Shown here: one piece after another, positions 25,176 through 33,059 of the stretch
Layout: every line of letters starts with the position of its first letter
Position numbering within the stretch: position 1 is the first letter of the stretch
Source of the DNA: Clostridia bacterium
GTDB lineage: Bacteria > Bacillota > Clostridia > Oscillospirales > CAG-272
Direction of reading: 5' to 3'
NCBI GenBank assembly: GCA_017938205.1
Contig: JAGBCA010000042.1
Coordinates: forward strand, 1-59,820
DNA length: 59,820 nt
Program-made: the position numbers and the translations under genes
The notes under the pieces: model-generated
What the model was told of the DNA's origin: nothing
The model's input: only the letters and a program-made list of their open reading frames with translations
Database searches by the model: none

Positions 25176-26377
25176 TGAATATGAAACTCACTCAAAACGC
25201 CAGGAAGGCAGTATACATAGGAACGCTTTGCTCCGTTGCATACTTTGCCGTCTATATTGCAAGAAACGCGCTCAGCGCCGCAACGCCGAAGATGCTGGAG
25301 GCCGGGTATTCTTATGAATACATCGGAAGTGTTTCTTCGCTCTTTTTTGTGTTTTATGCGATCGGTCAGCTGATCAACGGTATCATCGGTGATAAGATCA
25401 AGGCAAAGTGGATGATCAGCGGCGGTCTTTTGTTTGCCGCGATCTCCAACGCACTCTTTCCGTATCTTGGAGACTATCCCACGCTTGCCATGATGATCTA
25501 TGCCTTCTCGGGCTTTTTCCTTTCGATGATCTACGGTCCGATGACGAAGGTTGTCTCCGAAAACACCGAGCCGATCCACGCCGTGCGCTGCAGCATCGGC
25601 TACACCTTTGCCTCCTTCTTCGGATCGCCCGCTGCGGGTATCCTTGCCTCTCTCTTCATCTGGGAGAGTGTCTTTACGCTGAGCTCCGTTGCAATGGCGG
25701 TGATGGCCGTTGCCGTGATCGTTTGCTTCTTGTTTTTTGAGAAGCGTGGCTATGTCAAATACGGACTGTATCAGCCAAAGGCGAAGGGCGCGGGAAATAT
25801 CAAGCAGCTCTTTGAGCTTCAGATCGTCAAGTTTTCGTTGGTTTCGATCCTCACGGGAATCGTGCGCACCTCGGTCGTTTTCTGGTTGCCCACGTATATC
25901 AACGAGTATCTCTCCTATTCACCCACGCAGTCCACTACGATCTTCACGGTTTGCACCTTCGTGATCTCCTTCACTACATTTATCGCTGTTTTCATATACG
26001 AGCGCTTCGGCCGTGATATGAACAAAACGCTTCTTCTTATGTTCGTTTCCTCTGCGGTGTTCTTCCTTCTGACGTTCTTTGTGAAGCTCCCCGTATTGAA
26101 TATTGTATTCATTGTTCTTGCCATCATGGCCGCCAACGGTGCCGCCACGATGCTCTGGAGCTGCTATTGTCCAAGCCTCCGCGATACGGGTATGGTCTCC
26201 TCGGCTACGGGCTTTCTGGACTTCCTTTCTTATATGGCCGCCGCGCTTGCAAACCTCGTTTTCGCAAACGCCGTCAACGCCATCGGCTGGGGCAATCTCA
26301 TTCTCGTTTGGTTTGGCCTCGTTGTCCTCGGCATCATCGTCTCTCTGCCGTATAAGAAAAAGAAAAACCATATGTAA
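25175..26377 (+). CDS. MFS permease, organophosphate:phosphate antiporter-like
   Basis: A 400-residue major facilitator protein with twelve predicted helices. The N-terminal part (YFAVYIARNALSAATPKML) and the overall order resemble the OPA subfamily (GlpT, UhpT), which exchanges glycerol-3-phosphate or hexose phosphates for inorganic phosphate; sequence alone does not fix the substrate. The first ATG overlaps the preceding stop (TAATG); a second in-frame ATG at 25181 is possible. Followed by a terminator shared with dapA. Confidence 0.82.
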   Translation: MNMKLTQNARKAVYIGTLCSVAYFAVYIARNALSAATPKMLEAGYSYEYIGSVSSLFFVFYAIGQLINGIIGDKIKAKWMISGGLLFAAISNALFPYLGDYPTLAMMIYAFSGFFLSMIYGPMTKVVSENTEPIHAVRCSIGYTFASFFGSPAAGILASLFIWESVFTLSSVAMAVMAVAVIVCFLFFEKRGYVKYGLYQPKAKGAGNIKQLFELQIVKFSLVSILTGIVRTSVVFWLPTYINEYLSYSPTQSTTIFTVCTFVISFTTFIAVFIYERFGRDMNKTLLLMFVSSAVFFLLTFFVKLPVLNIVFIVLAIMAANGAATMLWSCYCPSLRDTGMVSSATGFLDFLSYMAAALANLVFANAVNAIGWGNLILVWFGLVVLGIIVSLPYKKKKNHM

Positions 26378-26380
26378 TAT

Positions 26381-26417
26381 GAAAAAAGGCTACACCGTAA
26401 AAGTGGAGCCTTTTTTT
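26381..26417. terminator. bidirectional terminator between MFS gene and dapA
   Basis: AAAAAAGGCTACAC pairs with GTGGAGCCTTTTTTT with one mismatch. The A-run and T-run make it work for both convergent genes. Confidence 0.85.
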
Positions 26418-26419
26418 CT

Positions 26420-27286
26420 TTATTTCATTAGTGATCGAAGCCTCTCCTGCGTTTTCTCCGCGGGAAGCGAAAGAGGAAGCCTTACCTCACAGGTACAAAG
26501 CCCTGAAAGCTCCAAGGCATATTTCAGCGGTGCGGGATTCGTTTCAAGAAAAAGTGCCTCGATCAAGGGCAAAAGCGCCTTTTGCTCTATGAGCGCCGCC
26601 TCGCGCCGTCCCTCGCGAAAGTCTTTAAAGAGGGAAGTGAAGCGCTTTGGCACAAGGTTTGATGCAACCGAGATCACCCCTTTGCCGCCGAGTGAAAGCA
26701 CGGTGTAAAATTGGCTGTCGTTGCCTGCGTAAAGCGCAAGATCCTCCACCGCCGAAAGCGCAACGAGCCGCTCTGCCGAATCGGAGGCTTCTTTGATCCC
26801 GACAATGTGCTCGCACGCCGCAAGCGAAGAAATTTGCTCTAACGAGAGATTCACGCCGGTGCGCCCCGGCACGTTGTAAAGGAGGATCGGAAGGTCGGAG
26901 GAATCCGCAATTTGCAAATAATGATTTACAATTCCTTCCTTTGTGCCCTTGTTATAATACGGAGTGACGACCAAAATTCCATCGCATCCGATGCGCTTTG
27001 CCATCCGTGCATGCGCCACTGCCTTTTTGGTATCGTTTGTGCCCGTGCCAAGGATCAGGCGAGAGCGCCCATCGATGTAGGCGGCACTCTTTGTGTAGAG
27101 CTGCTCACGCTCGGCATCCTCGAGCGTTGCGGCCTCACCGGTCGTTCCTCCGATGATCAGTGCCTGCACTCCGGCATCGATCTGGATATCTATCATGCGA
27201 AAAAGGGCGGGATAGTCGATCTCGTTTTGCAGAAAGGGAGTAGCGAGAGCCGTTCCCACCCCTTCAAAAATCACCCTTTTTTTCAT
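26420..27286 (-). CDS. dapA: 4-hydroxy-tetrahydrodipicolinate synthase
   Basis: A 288-residue class I aldolase of the DapA family. It condenses pyruvate with aspartate semialdehyde, the first step of lysine and diaminopimelate synthesis. Signatures are GGTTGEAATL, YYNKGT, LYNVPGRTGVN and the Schiff-base lysine in GIKEASD. Length is normal. The start at 27286 has AAGGAC upstream. Other members of the NAL superfamily (for example sialic acid lyase) are less likely because the GTTGE and YNVPGR motifs are intact. Divergent from queA. Confidence 0.93.
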   Translation of the reverse strand: MKKRVIFEGVGTALATPFLQNEIDYPALFRMIDIQIDAGVQALIIGGTTGEAATLEDAEREQLYTKSAAYIDGRSRLILGTGTNDTKKAVAHARMAKRIGCDGILVVTPYYNKGTKEGIVNHYLQIADSSDLPILLYNVPGRTGVNLSLEQISSLAACEHIVGIKEASDSAERLVALSAVEDLALYAGNDSQFYTVLSLGGKGVISVASNLVPKRFTSLFKDFREGRREAALIEQKALLPLIEALFLETNPAPLKYALELSGLCTCEVRLPLSLPAEKTQERLRSLMK

Positions 27287-27300
27287 TTTGTCAAAAGTCC

Positions 27301-27329
27301 TTGCAAAACCGTAAGAATTCGTGTATAAT
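27301..27329 (+). promoter_or_regulatory. sigma-A promoter of queA
   Basis: TTGCAA (27301-27306) and TATAAT (27324-27329), spacer 17 nt. The predicted transcript start near 27336 leaves a leader of about 65 nt that contains the hairpin at 27352-27384. Confidence 0.75.
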
Positions 27330-27351
27330 AATTACACATTATTATTTTATG

Positions 27352-27384
27352 AAAAAAGGGGAGCGCGCGTCCGCCCCTTTTTAC
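27352..27384 (+). promoter_or_regulatory. terminator-like hairpin in the queA leader
   Basis: AAAAAGGGG pairs with CCCCTTTTT around the 12-nt loop AGCGCGCGTCCG, between the promoter and the queA start. The right arm ends in five T, as in an intrinsic terminator, so it could act as an attenuator. It does not match the preQ1 riboswitch patterns I know. Confidence 0.45.
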
Positions 27385-27400
27385 GGAAAGGCTCTGGAAA

Positions 27401-28480
27401 ATGGAGAAAGTCATCCCGCAAATCACGAATGAGCGCCCCGAGACTGCGCTTTCCACCCACGATTTTTATTACGATCTGCCCGAAGGTCTGATCGCGCAAA
27501 CGCCTGCCGAAAAGCGCGACGAATGTCGCCTCATGGTTCTTGACCGCAAGAAAGATACGGTGGAGCATAGGATCTTCCGCGATATTATGGAATATATCCG
27601 CCCCGAGGATATGCTGGTGGTGAATGCCTCCAAGGTCATTCCCGCGCGCCTTCTCGGAGAAACGAAAAACGGCGGCGCAATGGAGCTTTTGCTTCTTCGT
27701 ATGCAGGAGGATTTTCGCTTTGAAACTCTTGTTCGCCCCGGAAAGAAGGCGAAGGTCGGCGCAACCTTCACCTTTGGAGGTATTTTGACCGCCACGGTCG
27801 AAGAGATCGTCGAGGGCGGTAACCGTATCGTTGCCTTTGATTATGATAAAGAAAAATATAAAAGCATCTATGAGGTGCTGGACGTCGTCGGTCAGATGCC
27901 CCTGCCGCCGTACATCACCGAAAAGCTGAAGAATAAAAGCGATTATCAGACCGTCTATGCAAAAACCGAGGGCTCTGCCGCCGCCCCCACGGCGGGACTG
28001 CATTTCACGGAAGAATTGCTCGCCGCATTGAAGGCAAAGGGCGTTGGCTACGGCGAGGTCACCCTTCATGTCGGCCTCGGTACCTTCCGTCCCGTGAAGG
28101 TGGAGCGCATCGAGGAGCATCTGATGCATGCAGAATATTTTGTGATCACGAAGGAGGTCGCCGACGAGATCAACCGCCGCCGCGCCCTTGGCGGCCGCAT
28201 CATCGCCGTGGGAACCACCTCCTGCCGTGTTCTGGAGAGCGCCTCGGACGAAAACGGCATCCTCCATCCCATGACGGCTGAAACCTCGATCTTCATCTAT
28301 CCCGGCTACAAATTCAAAGCCGTGGATGCCCTGATCACCAATTTCCATCTCCCCGAATCCACCCTCATCATGCTCGTCAGCGCCCTCGCGGGCAAAGAGC
28401 GCGTGATGAACGCCTACGAAGAAGCAGTAGAGCAGAAGTATCGATTTTTTTCCTTCGGCGACGCGATGCTGATTGTATAA
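27401..28480 (+). CDS. queA: S-adenosylmethionine:tRNA ribosyltransferase-isomerase
   Basis: A 359-residue enzyme that transfers ribose from SAM to preQ1 in tRNA anticodons to make epoxyqueuosine. Motifs are [20 protein letters not shown] near the N-terminus, [39 protein letters not shown] and [10 protein letters not shown]. Length is normal for the family. The last codons (GDAMLIV) and the stop region recur in degenerate form twice downstream, at 28744-28770 and 29611-29640. No tgt or other queuosine gene is in the window. Confidence 0.96.
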   Translation: MEKVIPQITNERPETALSTHDFYYDLPEGLIAQTPAEKRDECRLMVLDRKKDTVEHRIFRDIMEYIRPEDMLVVNASKVIPARLLGETKNGGAMELLLLRMQEDFRFETLVRPGKKAKVGATFTFGGILTATVEEIVEGGNRIVAFDYDKEKYKSIYEVLDVVGQMPLPPYITEKLKNKSDYQTVYAKTEGSAAAPTAGLHFTEELLAALKAKGVGYGEVTLHVGLGTFRPVKVERIEEHLMHAEYFVITKEVADEINRRRALGGRIIAVGTTSCRVLESASDENGILHPMTAETSIFIYPGYKFKAVDALITNFHLPESTLIMLVSALAGKERVMNAYEEAVEQKYRFFSFGDAMLIV

Positions 28481-28583
28481 AATCCGCAATACTGCGTTAA
28501 AGCTTCGACTTGTCGCCCTCGATGTAGGTAACTACGCCGTCGGGCTTCGCGCTCGCTTTGCCTTGTCTTGCGAATTTTCTACT
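28461..28583. repeat. long direct repeat, copy A (begins in queA 3' end)
   Basis: The stretch from the last codons of queA through CCGCAATACTGCGTT, TCGACTTGTCGCCCTCGA and GCCGTCGGGCTTCGCGCT to CCTTGTCTTG recurs with few changes at 29615-29737. The two copies bracket the DUF4160/DUF2442 pair in the same orientation. Confidence 0.8.
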
Positions 28584-28611
28584 AACCAGCATTTGTGTCT
28601 TCGATGATCGT

Positions 28612-28735
28612 ATAAAAGAAATTCCCGCCCGAGATCCTTCACTGCGCCGCCACGCGCTGTCATTCTTGAGCGTAGCGAAGAATCTCGCGTGGCGTCTTCG
28701 TTCGAGGATGACACGGGCGGGGTTCTTATATCGCA
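28612..28735. repeat. imperfect palindromic dispersed repeat
   Basis: The ends AAGAAATTCCCGCCCG and CGGGCGGGGTTCTTA are inverted imperfect copies. The interior contains TGTCATTCTTGAGCGTAGCGAAGAATCT, a kind of sequence I remember from intergenic repeats of many gut Bacillota. A small non-coding mobile (MITE-like) element is possible. Confidence 0.55.
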
Positions 28736-28781
28736 TACACATTGGAGACGCAATGCTGATGATATAATTCTAAAAAAAGCC

Positions 28782-28810
28782 TTGACAATATCACGATACC
28801 GTGATATAAT
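28782..28810 (+). promoter_or_regulatory. perfect consensus promoter with palindromic operator in the spacer
   Basis: TTGACA (28782-28787) and TATAAT (28805-28810) are separated by exactly 17 nt. An inverted repeat, ATATCACG (28788-28795) and CGTGATAT (28800-28807) around 4 nt, fills the spacer and overlaps the -10 box. Such a layout lets a dimeric repressor shut off an otherwise very strong promoter. The DUF2442-HTH protein is the obvious candidate repressor. Confidence 0.85.
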
Positions 28811-28843
28811 ATGATTGAAGATAAAATCAAAAGGAGAATAACA

Positions 28844-29098
28844 ATGCCTGTATTATCGAGATTTTACGGAATTATTATCAGAATGTATTTTTTACAGAGC
28901 GAGCACAATCCGCCGCATATCCACGCAATTTATAACGAAGATGTTGCAGCAATAGATTTTATGACGGGCGAAGTTCTCGAAGGGCATCTACCAAATAAAG
29001 CAATGAATATGGTGCAGGAATGGATTGCGATGCACAAAGACACTCTGATGGAGATTTGGAGAACTCAGGAGTTTCAGAAGATCCCACCGCTTGAATAA
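28844..29098 (+). CDS. DUF4160 domain protein
   Basis: An 84-residue protein consisting of one DUF4160 domain. The conserved core is SEHNPPHIHAIYN, with its H-P-x-H-x-H cluster that may bind metal or act in catalysis. The start at 28844 has AAGGAG upstream. It is followed after 14 nt by a DUF2442 gene, a pairing I recall from many genomes and sometimes suspected to be toxin-antitoxin-like. No activity is established to my knowledge. The cassette is flanked by direct repeats and lies in repeat DNA, consistent with insertion. Confidence 0.85.
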   Translation: MPVLSRFYGIIIRMYFLQSEHNPPHIHAIYNEDVAAIDFMTGEVLEGHLPNKAMNMVQEWIAMHKDTLMEIWRTQEFQKIPPLE

Positions 29099-29112
29099 TT
29101 GGAGGTAGTATT

Positions 29113-29553
29113 ATGTTTCACAAAATCAAGAATGTTTTTGCACTTCCCGAATACAAATTGAGTGTTCAATTTTCGGAGGGTGTAACCAAGATTTATGATG
29201 TAAAGCCTTTATTTGAAAAAATACCTTTGTTTGCTGAATTAAAGGATGATCTGGTGGATTTTGCTTGCGTTTCTGTGGACGTCGGTGGCTACGGTATCGT
29301 TTGGAATGATGATCTTGACCTCTCTTGCGACGAGCTTTGGGAAAATGGCGTTCAGGTGGATACACCCTTTGACGGACTGATGGCGTTCAGCGATGCCACC
29401 GAGCTTTGGGGACTCAACGAAAGCACGCTTCGAAAGGCAATCACTTACGGAAAGCTTGTCAATGGTGTTGATGTTTGTAAATTCGGGAAACAATGGGTTG
29501 TGTCTGTTGATGCAATGAAAAGGGAATACGGAAACGGTCACAAAAGGGTATGA
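29113..29553 (+). CDS. DUF2442 protein fused to a C-terminal helix-turn-helix
   Basis: A 146-residue protein. The N-terminal 80 residues fit DUF2442 (FSEGVTKIYDVKPLF, then YGIVWNDDLDLSCDELWENG). The C-terminus (residues about 93-145) has a helix-turn-helix reading FSDATELWGLNESTLRKAI followed by a wing-like GKQWVVSVDAMKREYG, as in excisionase- or MerR-like DNA-binding modules. It is therefore the likely repressor of the operator at 28788-28807. GGAGG precedes the ATG by 8 nt. The order (possible effector first, DNA-binding partner second) is as in some autoregulated toxin-antitoxin operons, but toxicity is not shown. Confidence 0.8.
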   Translation: MFHKIKNVFALPEYKLSVQFSEGVTKIYDVKPLFEKIPLFAELKDDLVDFACVSVDVGGYGIVWNDDLDLSCDELWENGVQVDTPFDGLMAFSDATELWGLNESTLRKAITYGKLVNGVDVCKFGKQWVVSVDAMKREYGNGHKRV

Positions 29554-29614
29554 TTACCGATTACTTTGTGCACCGATGCCAATTGGTAAAATCTTATATA
29601 GCATCAGCATCGTA

Positions 29615-29737
29615 GACGCAATGCTGATCGTATAAATTCCGCAATACTGCGTTGAAGCATCGACTTGTCGCCCTCGACATAGGTAACTATGCCGTCGGGC
29701 TTCGCGCTTGCTTCGCCTTGTCTTGAACGATTTCTCC
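29615..29737. repeat. long direct repeat, copy B
   Basis: Second copy of the repeat at 28461-28583, in the same orientation. It begins with a degenerate queA 3' end (GACGCAATGCTGATCGTATAA). Confidence 0.8.
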
Positions 29738-29802
29738 GAATCAGCATAATCGCCTTGTCTTACTTTTGCTTTATTTCAATAAAAACATTTTAGGAGTCCA
29801 CT

Positions 29803-30585
29803 ATGAATTTTGATAACGTAAAATTTGATATTATCCTGCTTGCAGGTCAATCCAACGCGCAAGGCTCCGGCTATGGGCCGCTTGTAGAGGAGCATCTGCC
29901 GGATGGCGTTTTATACCGTATGTCCGGTCTCGGAAAGGGCGATGGATATATTGAGGGAAGGTGGCATCTTTCTCTTCCTGTAGACGTCACGATCGAGGAA
30001 GTGGATTCTCGTGAAAAATACGATTTCGCCGTTTCCTTTGCGCGCGAGTACCGCCGCTTGGGACTTCTCGCAGAGGATCGCAAGCTCCTCATTCTCCACA
30101 CCGCGCTTGGTGCTACGTCGTTTATGGCCGAGCAGTGGACGCCGATGGGGCTCTGCTATCGCCGTATGCTCTATCTTCTGGACTGCGCCTTAAATCTGAA
30201 CCCCGAAAACCGCGTGGTTGCGATGCTTTGGCATCAGGGCGAATCGGATGCCTCGCGCGGTGCTACGGAGCAGATGCATTATGAAAATCTCTGCTATCTT
30301 TTTGAAAATACGAGAAAGCGCGTAGGCAATAATATCCCGATCATCACGGCAGACTTCTGCGCCGATTGGAAGAGCGAAAATGCGGAGGCCTGTGCTCCCA
30401 TCGTGGCGGCCATTCGCCGCGCAACCGAAGCGTTCGGCGGTGTATTCATCGAAACCGCAGACCTCCCCTCCAACGCGCAGGACAAGGCCGATCCCGAGGA
30501 TCATATCCATTTTTCCAGAAAATCTCTTGAAATTCTCGGAAAACGATATTTTGAAGCCTTTGATAAAAATTGCCGTTCATTTTAA
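29803..30585 (+). CDS. SGNH-type carbohydrate acetylesterase (sialate O-acetylesterase domain)
   Basis: A 260-residue SGNH hydrolase of the SASA/CE6 type. It removes O-acetyl groups from sialic acid or plant glycans. Catalytic blocks are GQSNAQG (serine nucleophile), WHQGESD (oxyanion and Glu) and DHIHFS (Asp-x-x-His). No signal peptide is visible, so it acts in the cytoplasm on imported sugars. TAGGAG lies upstream of the ATG. It is followed after 12 nt by an rlmA-like gene on the same strand. Confidence 0.88.
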   Translation: MNFDNVKFDIILLAGQSNAQGSGYGPLVEEHLPDGVLYRMSGLGKGDGYIEGRWHLSLPVDVTIEEVDSREKYDFAVSFAREYRRLGLLAEDRKLLILHTALGATSFMAEQWTPMGLCYRRMLYLLDCALNLNPENRVVAMLWHQGESDASRGATEQMHYENLCYLFENTRKRVGNNIPIITADFCADWKSENAEACAPIVAAIRRATEAFGGVFIETADLPSNAQDKADPEDHIHFSRKSLEILGKRYFEAFDKNCRSF

Positions 30586-30597
30586 TAGGAGAAAATC

Positions 30598-31416
30598 ATG
30601 CAAACCATCTATATCTGTCCGAAGTGCAAAGCCCCTCTCGTGCTTGCCGATCGCACGGCAAAATGCGCCGCAGGGCATTGCTATGACCGCGCAAAGGAAG
30701 GGTATTTTAACCTTCTTCTCACAAGCGTCGGCGGCACGCACGGGGATAATAAGGAAATGATCGAGGCACGCCGCGCCTTTTTAGATGCGGGGTATTACGC
30801 GCCTCTCTCGGAGGCCTTGAATGCGCTTGCGCTTCGTTATCTTCCCATCGGCGGCATCGTTTTGGATGGTGGCGCGGGCGAAGGGTATTACACGGGCAGA
30901 CTTGCCGAGTCGCTTGCGGCAGAAGATCGCGGCGCGAAAATATATGCCTTTGACATCTCCAAGGATGCCGTGCGCCGCCTCGCCAAGCGCCGCGCGGATC
31001 TGCATCCCGCCGTCGCAGGGGTGTACGATATGCCCGTGCAGGGCGAAAGTGTGGATCTTTTGCTCAATTTCTTTGCTCCCTTTGCAAGAGAAGAGATTTT
31101 GCGCGTTCTGAAAAAAGGCGGTTATCTCTGTATGGCCGTGCCGGAGAGGGAGCATCTCTTCGGCCTTAAGGAAAAGATCTACGAAGATCCGTATTATAAC
31201 GAGGTGTCCGAAAAGATCCCCGAGGGCTTTTCGCTTGTCGAAAGCATTGAGATCAAAAAGGAGATCGAGATCACCGATCCTCTTCATATCCGCGCTCTCT
31301 TCGCGATGACACCCTATGCCTACCGCACAGGCAAGGAGGGAAGAGAAGCCGTTCTTGCTCTTGAATCTCTTTGCACACCGATCCATTTTCGATTGTTCCT
31401 TTATCAAAAAAAATAA
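30598..31416 (+). CDS. 23S rRNA (guanine-N1)-methyltransferase, RlmA family
   Basis: A 272-residue protein. The N-terminal zinc finger CPKC...C-x-x-GHCYD-x-AKEGYFNLLL is the RlmA hallmark. The SAM domain follows with LDGGAGEGYYTG and FDISKDAVRR. RlmA enzymes methylate G745 or G748 in helix 35 of 23S rRNA, and the G748 form affects tylosin binding. Which guanine is modified here cannot be told. GGAG precedes the start; a terminator follows directly. Confidence 0.92.
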   Translation: MQTIYICPKCKAPLVLADRTAKCAAGHCYDRAKEGYFNLLLTSVGGTHGDNKEMIEARRAFLDAGYYAPLSEALNALALRYLPIGGIVLDGGAGEGYYTGRLAESLAAEDRGAKIYAFDISKDAVRRLAKRRADLHPAVAGVYDMPVQGESVDLLLNFFAPFAREEILRVLKKGGYLCMAVPEREHLFGLKEKIYEDPYYNEVSEKIPEGFSLVESIEIKKEIEITDPLHIRALFAMTPYAYRTGKEGREAVLALESLCTPIHFRLFLYQKK

Positions 31417-31417
31417 A

Positions 31418-31450
31418 ACAGAGGCCGGCGTTTGAATGCCGGTCTCTGTT
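31418..31450. terminator. bidirectional terminator
   Basis: ACAGAGGCCGGC pairs with GCCGGTCTCTGT, followed by T on the plus strand and preceded by an A-run. It lies between the convergent rlmA-like and cyclophilin genes. Confidence 0.88.
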
Positions 31451-31453
31451 TGC

Positions 31454-31927
31454 TTATTCCTCGATATAAACCTTCTTCATGCGCATCGCGATCTTGGGAC
31501 GGTCGCTGAAGTCCGTGGGAATGGAAGCGATCTCGTCCACGGTCTCCATGCCCTCAACTACCTTGCCGAAGGCCGCATACTGGCCGTCAAGGTGCGGTGC
31601 ATCCGCGTGCATGATAAAGAACTGCGAGGAAGCGGAGTTTTTATCCATCGATCTCGCCATCGAGATCACGCCACGCGTGTGCTTCAAGGGGTTGGGATGA
31701 CCGTTGGCGGCAAATTCGCCCTTGATCCTTTTCTCTGCGCCGCCCATGCCGTTGCCGAGGGGATCTCCGCCCTGGATCATGAAGCCGGGGATCACGCGGT
31801 GAAAGATCAGCCCATCGTAAAAGCCCTCCTTCACAAGGGAAAGAAAATTTTCCACGGTGAGAGGTGCCGCAGAGGAATCCAGCTCGAGGCGGATCTTCTT
31901 GCCGTTTTCCATTTCAATAACAACCAT
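31454..31927 (-). CDS. cyclophilin-type peptidyl-prolyl cis-trans isomerase
   Basis: A 157-residue single-domain cyclophilin without signal peptide, so cytoplasmic. Active-site blocks are IFHRVIPGFMIQGGDP, SSQFFIMHA and YAAFGKVVEG. It catalyses proline isomerisation in protein folding. AAAGGAG lies upstream of the start. It is divergent from the YtvI-like gene with an 80-nt gap. Confidence 0.95.
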   Translation of the reverse strand: MVVIEMENGKKIRLELDSSAAPLTVENFLSLVKEGFYDGLIFHRVIPGFMIQGGDPLGNGMGGAEKRIKGEFAANGHPNPLKHTRGVISMARSMDKNSASSQFFIMHADAPHLDGQYAAFGKVVEGMETVDEIASIPTDFSDRPKIAMRMKKVYIEE

Positions 31928-32006
31928 TTCATTTTTCTCCTTTGGTATAAAATAATATTTTCAGAATAATAATGATAATAAAAATATAACTGTCACGGAG
32001 TGCGAT

Positions 32007-33059
32007 ATGAATAAAGAAAAGCTTCAAAGCTATGCATATCTGACGATCTGCGGCTTTGGCATTGCCGCCCTTCTTTTTTTGTTCTTCCGATATGCACTGA
32101 TCCTTCTGCTTCCGTTTGCGATTGCGTTTTTTATATCGTATATTCTGCGCAGTCCTGCAGAAAAAATCGCAAAGCGGTTGCATATATCCAAGCGTTTTTC
32201 GCGCATGATATTCTCTTTGCTCTCGTTGCTCCTGTTGTTTTGCGGGATCGGCTTTCTTGTGTATGCCGTTGCCGCCGAGGCATGGCGCTTCGTGAGTGGG
32301 CTCTCCGAGTCGGGTACTCTGCAGCAAATGCTTTCCGCCGTTCTCCGATTTCCGCACGGCTTTTTAGGGAACGGTGCCTCTGCGGCAGAATGGGAGGAAA
32401 AGCTTTCCTCAGCGATCAGCACGGCCGCCTCCTCGGCTCTTTCGGGCGTGCTCTCGTCCATGACGGCGGTGGCAGCCTCCGTGCCGCGCATCCTTCTCTT
32501 CCTTTTGGTGGCGGTCGTCTCCGTCTTATATATATCCTGGGATCTGGATCGCATCGTTGCCTTGATCAAGCGGCTTTTGCCACCCGCTGCAAGGGCGCAT
32601 ACCGCCGCCTTTAAAAACGGCTTTTTAAAAACGCTGCTTTCGTACGTCCGCTCCTACGGTATACTGATGTTGATGACCTTCGTGCTCGTTTTGGTAGGCC
32701 TCTTGATCCTGCGCGCGGAATACGCCGTGCTTCTCGCCGCACTGATCGCCCTTCTGGACGTTCTTCCCGTGATCGGTGTCGGCACGGTGCTCGTTCCGTG
32801 GAGCATCGTCTCCTTCCTGATGGGAAACACCGCGCGCGGCATAGGCCTCTTGGTGCTTCTCGTGGCGCATGAGATCATGCGCCAGGTGGCAGAGCCGCGC
32901 ATTCTCGGGAAGAGCCTCGGCGTGCATCCCCTCGTCACGCTGATCCTGCTGTACAGCGGCTATTCGCTTTTTGGACTCGGCGGTCTTCTGCTCGTTCCCG
33001 CCATCGGTGTGCTGATCAGTGCCTTAGTCAATAAAAAGAATGCCTCCGAGATCGCATAG
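32007..33059 (+). CDS. AI-2E family / YtvI-like membrane protein
   Basis: A 350-residue membrane protein of the AI-2E exporter family with about eight hydrophobic segments. The family pattern is clear in the C-terminal half: ALLDVLPVIGVGTVLVPW and PRILGKSLGVHPLVTL. In endospore formers the closest annotated relative is sporulation protein YtvI. The family also includes AI-2 exporters and sodium/proton antiporters, so the substrate is open. Its last 36 bases overlap the end of the convergent DUF6873-like gene. Confidence 0.85.
   Translation: MNKEKLQSYAYLTICGFGIAALLFLFFRYALILLLPFAIAFFISYILRSPAEKIAKRLHISKRFSRMIFSLLSLLLLFCGIGFLVYAVAAEAWRFVSGLSESGTLQQMLSAVLRFPHGFLGNGASAAEWEEKLSSAISTAASSALSGVLSSMTAVAASVPRILLFLLVAVVSVLYISWDLDRIVALIKRLLPPAARAHTAAFKNGFLKTLLSYVRSYGILMLMTFVLVLVGLLILRAEYAVLLAALIALLDVLPVIGVGTVLVPWSIVSFLMGNTARGIGLLVLLVAHEIMRQVAEPRILGKSLGVHPLVTLILLYSGYSLFGLGGLLLVPAIGVLISALVNKKNASEIA

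Larger units (their letters stand above)
28481..28843. other. repeat-filled intergenic region between queA and the DUF4160 gene
   Basis: It contains direct-repeat copy A, a palindromic dispersed repeat (about 28612-28735), a degenerate second copy of the queA 3' end (28744-28770: GACGCAATGCTGATGATATAA) and the promoter/operator of the DUF4160 gene. I see no gene here. Confidence 0.7.

Noticed and set aside
28498-28770. Short open frames between queA and the DUF4160 gene
   Set aside because: They lie within repeat DNA, in several frames, without ribosome sites or conserved motifs.
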